Assembly: GCF_000620105.1 (NCBI RefSeq)
Contig: NZ_JHVK01000028.1
Span: forward strand, 1-39,130
Direction: 5' to 3'
From: Microvirgula aerodenitrificans DSM 15089
Lineage (GTDB): Bacteria > Pseudomonadota > Gammaproteobacteria > Burkholderiales > Aquaspirillaceae
DNA: 39,130 nt
Under the pieces are notes generated by a model. The model did no database searches and was not told where the DNA came from. It saw only the letters and a list, made by a program, of their open reading frames with translations. The translations under genes and the position numbers were made by a program. Below are positions 35,794 to 39,130 of this stretch, piece after piece (positions within the stretch are counted from its first letter, which is position 1; the number at the start of each line of letters is the position of its first letter).

Positions 35794-35810
35794 GCTGCCC
35801 GGCAGGCGAG

Positions 35811-35840
35811 AAAAAACCCCCGAATCCGTTCGGGGGTTTT
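35811..35840 (-). terminator. Rho-independent terminator of the cytochrome c gene (bidirectional)
   Basis: CCCCCGAA (35817-35824) pairs with TTCGGGGG (35829-35836) around TCCG. On the minus strand six T residues follow (complement of 35811-35816), 17 bases past the cytochrome stop. Four T residues on the plus side make it a second stop for tyrS. Confidence 0.9.
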
Positions 35841-35857
35841 CTGTCATGCCTCGCCGC

Positions 35858-36601
35858 TTATTTTGCGGCGTCGGCCATGTACTGGACGGCGGCGCGGAAC
35901 TCGTCGTCGCTGCCGGTGAAGCCACCCTTCGGCGGCATCGCGTTCAGGCCCTTGGTGGCGATCTGCACCACTTCGTCCATGCCGGCCTTCAGACGCGGTG
36001 CCCAGGCTGCCTTGTCACCGAACTTCGGTGCGCCGGCGGCGCCGGAAGCATGGCAGGCCACGCAGACGCTGTCGTAGACCTTCTTGCCGGCCACTTGCGG
36101 ATCCAGTGCGGCGCCGGCTTCCCCCCCGCCAACCGGCGGTTCGGTGAACTTGCCACCCGCGGCATTGCCCATGAAGGCCACGGCGCGCTTGATCTCGTCA
36201 TCGCTGAGGTCGGTGGCGCCACCCTTGGCCGGCATGGCGTTCAGGCCATTGAGGGCGTGGGTCACCAGGGTGTCGTAACCCTGGGCGATACGTGCCGCCC
36301 AGGCGCCCGCATCGCCAAACTTCGGCGAGCCGGCCAGGCCGGTGCCGTGACAGGAGATACAGACGGCCTTGTAGACCTGTTCGCCGGTCCGCATACCCGG
36401 TGCTGCGTCGCTGGCGACCGATTCGCCAACCGGCTTCAATCGGGCGGCAACGGCCTCGTTGGACATGACTTCGGCATTGACGATCTGGCCGCTGGTTGCC
36501 AGCTTGGCGAGCAGCCAGATGGCCACCACGACAAGGGCAACGACGGCGACCAGAACGCGGATAACCGAGCCGGGGGCCATAGTGCTGTTCTCACTGCTCA
36601 T
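35858..36601 (-). CDS. Membrane-anchored dihaem cytochrome c (c5-type domains)
   Basis: 247 residues. One N-terminal membrane helix (about 12-32, VIRVLVAVVALVVVAIWLL) anchors two tandem class I cytochrome c domains facing the periplasm. Haem sites are CISCH (near 81) and CVACH (near 178). Each domain has SPKFGD or APKFGD and a late axial Met in AMPAKGG or AMPPKGG, as in cytochrome c5. Such proteins carry electrons from the bc1 complex to terminal oxidases in Neisseriales and relatives. It is monocistronic, with a perfect -10 box upstream and its own terminator. Confidence 0.93.
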   Translation of the reverse strand: MSSENSTMAPGSVIRVLVAVVALVVVAIWLLAKLATSGQIVNAEVMSNEAVAARLKPVGESVASDAAPGMRTGEQVYKAVCISCHGTGLAGSPKFGDAGAWAARIAQGYDTLVTHALNGLNAMPAKGGATDLSDDEIKRAVAFMGNAAGGKFTEPPVGGGEAGAALDPQVAGKKVYDSVCVACHASGAAGAPKFGDKAAWAPRLKAGMDEVVQIATKGLNAMPPKGGFTGSDDEFRAAVQYMADAAK

Positions 36602-36647
36602 TTTGTTCCGCCTCTGCAAACGAAAAATGACATAAAAATCTTTGGCG

Positions 36648-36675
36648 ATTATACGAGAAGGGCAAGGCTACGCAA
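36648..36675 (-). promoter_or_regulatory. Promoter of the cytochrome c gene
   Basis: On the minus strand the -10 is a perfect TATAAT (complement 36648-36653). TTGCGT (complement 36670-36675) stands 16 bases upstream as a weak -35. The start would be near 36641, giving a leader of about 40 bases. Confidence 0.6.
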
Positions 36676-36684
36676 AGCTGCAAC

Positions 36685-36713
36685 TGGACGGCCCGGTCAG
36701 GATTGTCTATCAT
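36685..36713 (+). promoter_or_regulatory. Putative promoter of tRNA-Arg(CCG)
   Basis: TGGACG (36685-36690) and TATCAT (36708-36713) are 17 bases apart, about 80 bases before the mature tRNA 5' end. It is back to back with the cytochrome c promoter. Confidence 0.4.
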
Positions 36714-36800
36714 GCGCCCTCTGACACAACGTCAGCCGCGTTACGGATGTCGCATCCGGGGCCGGCAGATTTTACCCATAACGGGTTGTGTCGACGACCT

Positions 36801-36877
36801 GCATCCGTAGCTCAGTTGGATAGAGTACTGCCCTCCGAAGGCAGGGGTCGCCCGTTCGAGCCGGGCCGGATGCGCCA
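36801..36877 (+). tRNA. tRNA-Arg (anticodon CCG)
   Basis: 77 nt with encoded CCA. The acceptor GCATCCG pairs with CGGATGC, the D arm is GCTCAGTTGGATAGAGT, and the anticodon stem CTGCC/GGCAG holds loop CTCCGAA with anticodon CCG (36835-36837). The T loop is TTCGAGC. It reads CGG codons. Confidence 0.97.
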
Positions 36878-36888
36878 GATACAGAAAA

Positions 36889-36915
36889 GCCGACATCGTC
36901 AGATGTCGGCTTTTT
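36889..36915 (+). terminator. Rho-independent terminator of tRNA-Arg(CCG)
   Basis: GCCGACATC (36889-36897) pairs with GATGTCGGC (36902-36910) around GTCA, followed by five T residues; it begins 12 bases after the tRNA CCA. Confidence 0.9.
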
Positions 36916-36948
36916 GCATTCCGGTCCGGTCAGGGCCGCCCGGAGAGA

Positions 36949-36986
36949 AACGGGCACCAGGGCCATGCCGGCCATTGGTGCCCGTT
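36949..36986 (-). terminator. Terminator hairpin of the autotransporter gene
   Basis: AACGGGCACCA (36949-36959) pairs with TGGTGCCCGTT (36976-36986), with a GGCC/GGCC inner stem. On the minus strand TTTCTCT follows. It begins 13 bases after the autotransporter stop. Confidence 0.7.
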
Positions 36987-36998
36987 CCTGTTTCCGGA

Positions 36999-39130
36999 TC
37001 AGAACCGGCTGGTCAGACCGATGCGGAACAACTGGTTCTGCTCACCGGAAGCCCCGAGCGAGGTCTTGTAGCCGATGCCCAGCAGCCACAGCTTGCTCAG
37101 ACTGATGTCGGCACCCAGATCGACATTGACGAAGTTGCTCGACAGCGGATCGGTATTCAGGCGGTAGACCGGCCCGCCGACCAGGTCGGCATAGCTGAGG
37201 TCGACGCCACCGCTGTTGCTGAAGTTGTGTCCCCATTCAATGCGCAGAGTCGGCGTGACCATGCCCCAGCTGGTCGGCAGGTCGTAGCTCGAACGCAGGC
37301 CAAGGAACGAAGTGACATAACGCTGGGTCTGGTCGCCGTAGTGCAGTGCATACATGCCGCCACCGCTTTCGCTGAACGCATCGAAGCGGGTGATGGCGGC
37401 ATTCAGCCGGCCGTACGGTGCCAGCAGCAGATTGCCCTGGCGATGCTCGTAGCTGCCGGTCAGCGAACCGAACACCTGGCTGGCATCGCGCGATCCGCGT
37501 GCATAACCGCTGGACGGATCGGCGGTGACATAGCGGCGCGAATCGAAGCTGATCCAGCTGTAGCCGAGCACCCCGTCGATAAACACCTGCGGCATCGGGT
37601 GGAAGCTGGCGTAGACGGCGGCGCTGATGGCATCGGCATCGCTGCGGGTATCGTCACTGCCGATCAGGCTGCGGTCGTTGCCGTAGCCCAGACCGACCCC
37701 GAGGGTGAGTGCGGACGACACCCGGTAGTCGAGACCGCCGCTGAGGCCGACAGTGGTGAAGTCGGTACCCCGGCCATGGCGGGTGTCGTTCGAGCCGAAG
37801 TTGACGAAGCCATCGGTCCAGAATGCCAGCGGTTCGCTGCTGCAGTCACCTGCCGCCGCGGACGGGGCGGCAGGCGCGGCGACGGCCGGGCGGCTGTCTC
37901 CGGCCGGGGCCGTGGTTGTGGCCACCTTGGTGGGGCGCTTGCTGCCGTTTGCGACGTCGCCGTTCGGTGTCTTGCCCGACAGGGCGTTGGCCGCCGCCGT
38001 GGCCAGATCGGCGACCGGAATGGTCGCGCCGCCGGCGCCTAGCTTGATGCCGAAGGCGTTGCCGTGGCAGGTGTTCTGGTGCAGTTGCTCGAGGCGACGG
38101 TTGAAGTTCGCCATCTGGGTGCTGGCAAAACGCTCGGCGGAGCGGTTCTGTGCATTGACCAGGCCGATCACTTCTGCATTCTTTGATGGGTCTGGACGAG
38201 CCTGAACGGTGAAAGTGACTGTTCCGCTGGCCGTGCTTGTCCCATTGCTGAGAGCAAATGTGGCGATGGCACTGCCCGAAAACGCGGCTGCCGGGATGAA
38301 GCGCAGCGTGTAGCGTGGCGCGGGTGCGGCGGCGCTCAGCATCATGCGCTGCACCGGGGCGCTGGCTGGCTGCTCCGTGACAATGATCGCCTGGCCGGCG
38401 GATGCCGGGGTCAGTGAAATCACCCGGGCGCTGGTGAATGGGCCACCAGTCGCGCCGTCAGTCAGGTCGACAGTCACGGCCTCTCCGACGCGCAGAGTAC
38501 GGGCCGACGACACCACCGATGCCGGTTGTGCCGTCACGGTAATGCTGACAGTGGCCGGGCTGGAGGTACCGCTGGCATTGGTTGCGGTGTAGGTGAAACT
38601 GTCCGCCCCGGAATAACCGGCGGTCGGGGTGTAGGTGATGCTGGTGCCGCTGGCCGTGGCGGTGCCATGGCTGGCGGCGGAGGCAACGGCGACACTGGTG
38701 GCAGCCCCGCCGCCGAGGCTCAGCGTGATCGGATTGGCGCTGCTGTTGGCGGCGACGGTGGCGCTGACGGCACTGGCAATCGGAACCTGGGCACCAATGA
38801 CCAACGTGTATGCCCGGGAGCCGGTTGCACTGACGCTGTCAGTGACGGTGATGGTCAGAGTGGACGTGCCGCCGGTGCTCGGCGTGCCGCTGATGACGCC
38901 GGTCGAGGTGTTCAGGCTCAGACCCGCCGGCAGAGTGCCGGCCGTGATGGCGTAACTGTACGGCGCGGTGCCGCCGGTGGTGCTGACCGTAACGCTGTAG
39001 GCGACGCCGACCGTGCCGTTGCCCAGCGAGGCCGGGGTCAGGTTCAGCGTCGGTGCACTGACGGTGATGCTGACGGTGGCCGGGCTGGAAGTGCCGCTGG
39101 CATTGGTTGCGGTGTAGGTGAAGCTGTCCG
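36999..39130 (-). CDS. Autotransporter with Ig-like repeats (3' part; 5' end outside the window)
   Basis: The frame is open from the right edge (39128) to the stop at 36999, about 710 residues, so the start, signal peptide and more passenger lie outside. The visible passenger has tandem Ig/cadherin-like modules (TYTPTAGYSGADSFTYTATN; ASLGNGTVGVAYSVTV; GTLPAGLSLNTSTGVISG), typical of putative-Ig adhesin domains. An Ala-rich linker follows. The C-terminal part is a type V beta-barrel with alternating hydrophobic strands, ending FRIGLTSRF with the terminal Phe used by the Bam machinery. It is probably a surface adhesin; the ligand is unknown. Confidence 0.92.
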   Translation of the reverse strand, partial: DSFTYTATNASGTSSPATVSITVSAPTLNLTPASLGNGTVGVAYSVTVSTTGGTAPYSYAITAGTLPAGLSLNTSTGVISGTPSTGGTSTLTITVTDSVSATGSRAYTLVIGAQVPIASAVSATVAANSSANPITLSLGGGAATSVAVASAASHGTATASGTSITYTPTAGYSGADSFTYTATNASGTSSPATVSITVTAQPASVVSSARTLRVGEAVTVDLTDGATGGPFTSARVISLTPASAGQAIIVTEQPASAPVQRMMLSAAAPAPRYTLRFIPAAAFSGSAIATFALSNGTSTASGTVTFTVQARPDPSKNAEVIGLVNAQNRSAERFASTQMANFNRRLEQLHQNTCHGNAFGIKLGAGGATIPVADLATAAANALSGKTPNGDVANGSKRPTKVATTTAPAGDSRPAVAAPAAPSAAAGDCSSEPLAFWTDGFVNFGSNDTRHGRGTDFTTVGLSGGLDYRVSSALTLGVGLGYGNDRSLIGSDDTRSDADAISAAVYASFHPMPQVFIDGVLGYSWISFDSRRYVTADPSSGYARGSRDASQVFGSLTGSYEHRQGNLLLAPYGRLNAAITRFDAFSESGGGMYALHYGDQTQRYVTSFLGLRSSYDLPTSWGMVTPTLRIEWGHNFSNSGGVDLSYADLVGGPVYRLNTDPLSSNFVNVDLGADISLSKLWLLGIGYKTSLGASGEQNQLFRIGLTSRF
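38536..39130 (-). repeat. Long coding repeat within the autotransporter passenger
   Basis: The 70 bases at 38536-38605 recur at 39061-39130 with only a few substitutions. The spacing is 525 bases, exactly 175 codons. Both encode DSFTYTATNASGTSSPATVS. This indicates at least two copies of a large passenger module, with more likely outside the window. Confidence 0.8.

Overview
The window looks like chromosomal DNA of a high-GC betaproteobacterium, most likely of the Neisseriales (Laribacter, Microvirgula and Chromobacterium are the kind of relatives I have in mind). This rests on the housekeeping set (ispB / rplU-rpmA-obgE; mrcA facing aroK-aroB; a manX-ptsH-ptsI partial PTS; cysG; tyrS; a two-haem cytochrome c5-type protein) and on codon use. 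No species marker such as 16S rRNA is present.

Layout. 1-3681 is an accessory segment. It holds two nested IS66-family remnants, an AlpA-like regulator, an AT-richer unrecognised gene with operator-like repeats in front of it, and a P4-type tyrosine recombinase that abuts the 3' end of tRNA-Arg(CCT), the probable attachment site. 3769-6858 is core: ispB, then the divergent rplU-rpmA, three consecutive hairpins, and obgE. Directly behind obgE on the same strand come three genes (6867-11669) with the order and features of a MukBEF-like (Mks/Jet) SMC complex: kleisin-like, small winged-helix and SMC ATPase genes. No JetD/MksG toprim nuclease gene follows. 11706-14082 (minus) encodes a WecA-type initiating sugar-phosphate transferase and GalE. 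14155-18279 has mrcA (PBP1a) divergent from aroK-aroB; the pilMNOPQ genes usually found between them in betaproteobacteria are absent. 18741-19127 is a small membrane-anchored TPR-like protein.

19215-29345 (minus) is a lipopolysaccharide region. msbA, a UDP-glucuronate 4-epimerase-like gene, two GT2 and two GT4 glycosyltransferases, an O-antigen ligase and a polysaccharide deacetylase are packed with overlaps or short gaps, followed by ugd. Ugd plus the epimerase would convert UDP-Glc to UDP-GlcA to UDP-GalA; the transferases would build the core on lipid A; MsbA would flip it; WaaL would attach O-antigen started by the WecA homologue. The last glycosyltransferase gene is frameshifted in a tetranucleotide tract.

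29453-31979 (minus) is a regulatory PTS relay (EIIA-Man, HPr, EI) with no sugar permease. 32057-33046 is a cysG whose methyltransferase half is truncated. 33171-34217 is a YeiH-type exporter, and tyrS (34458-35732) faces a two-haem cytochrome c. A tRNA-Arg(CCG) follows, and the right edge is the 3' part of a large autotransporter with Ig-like repeats whose start lies outside the window.
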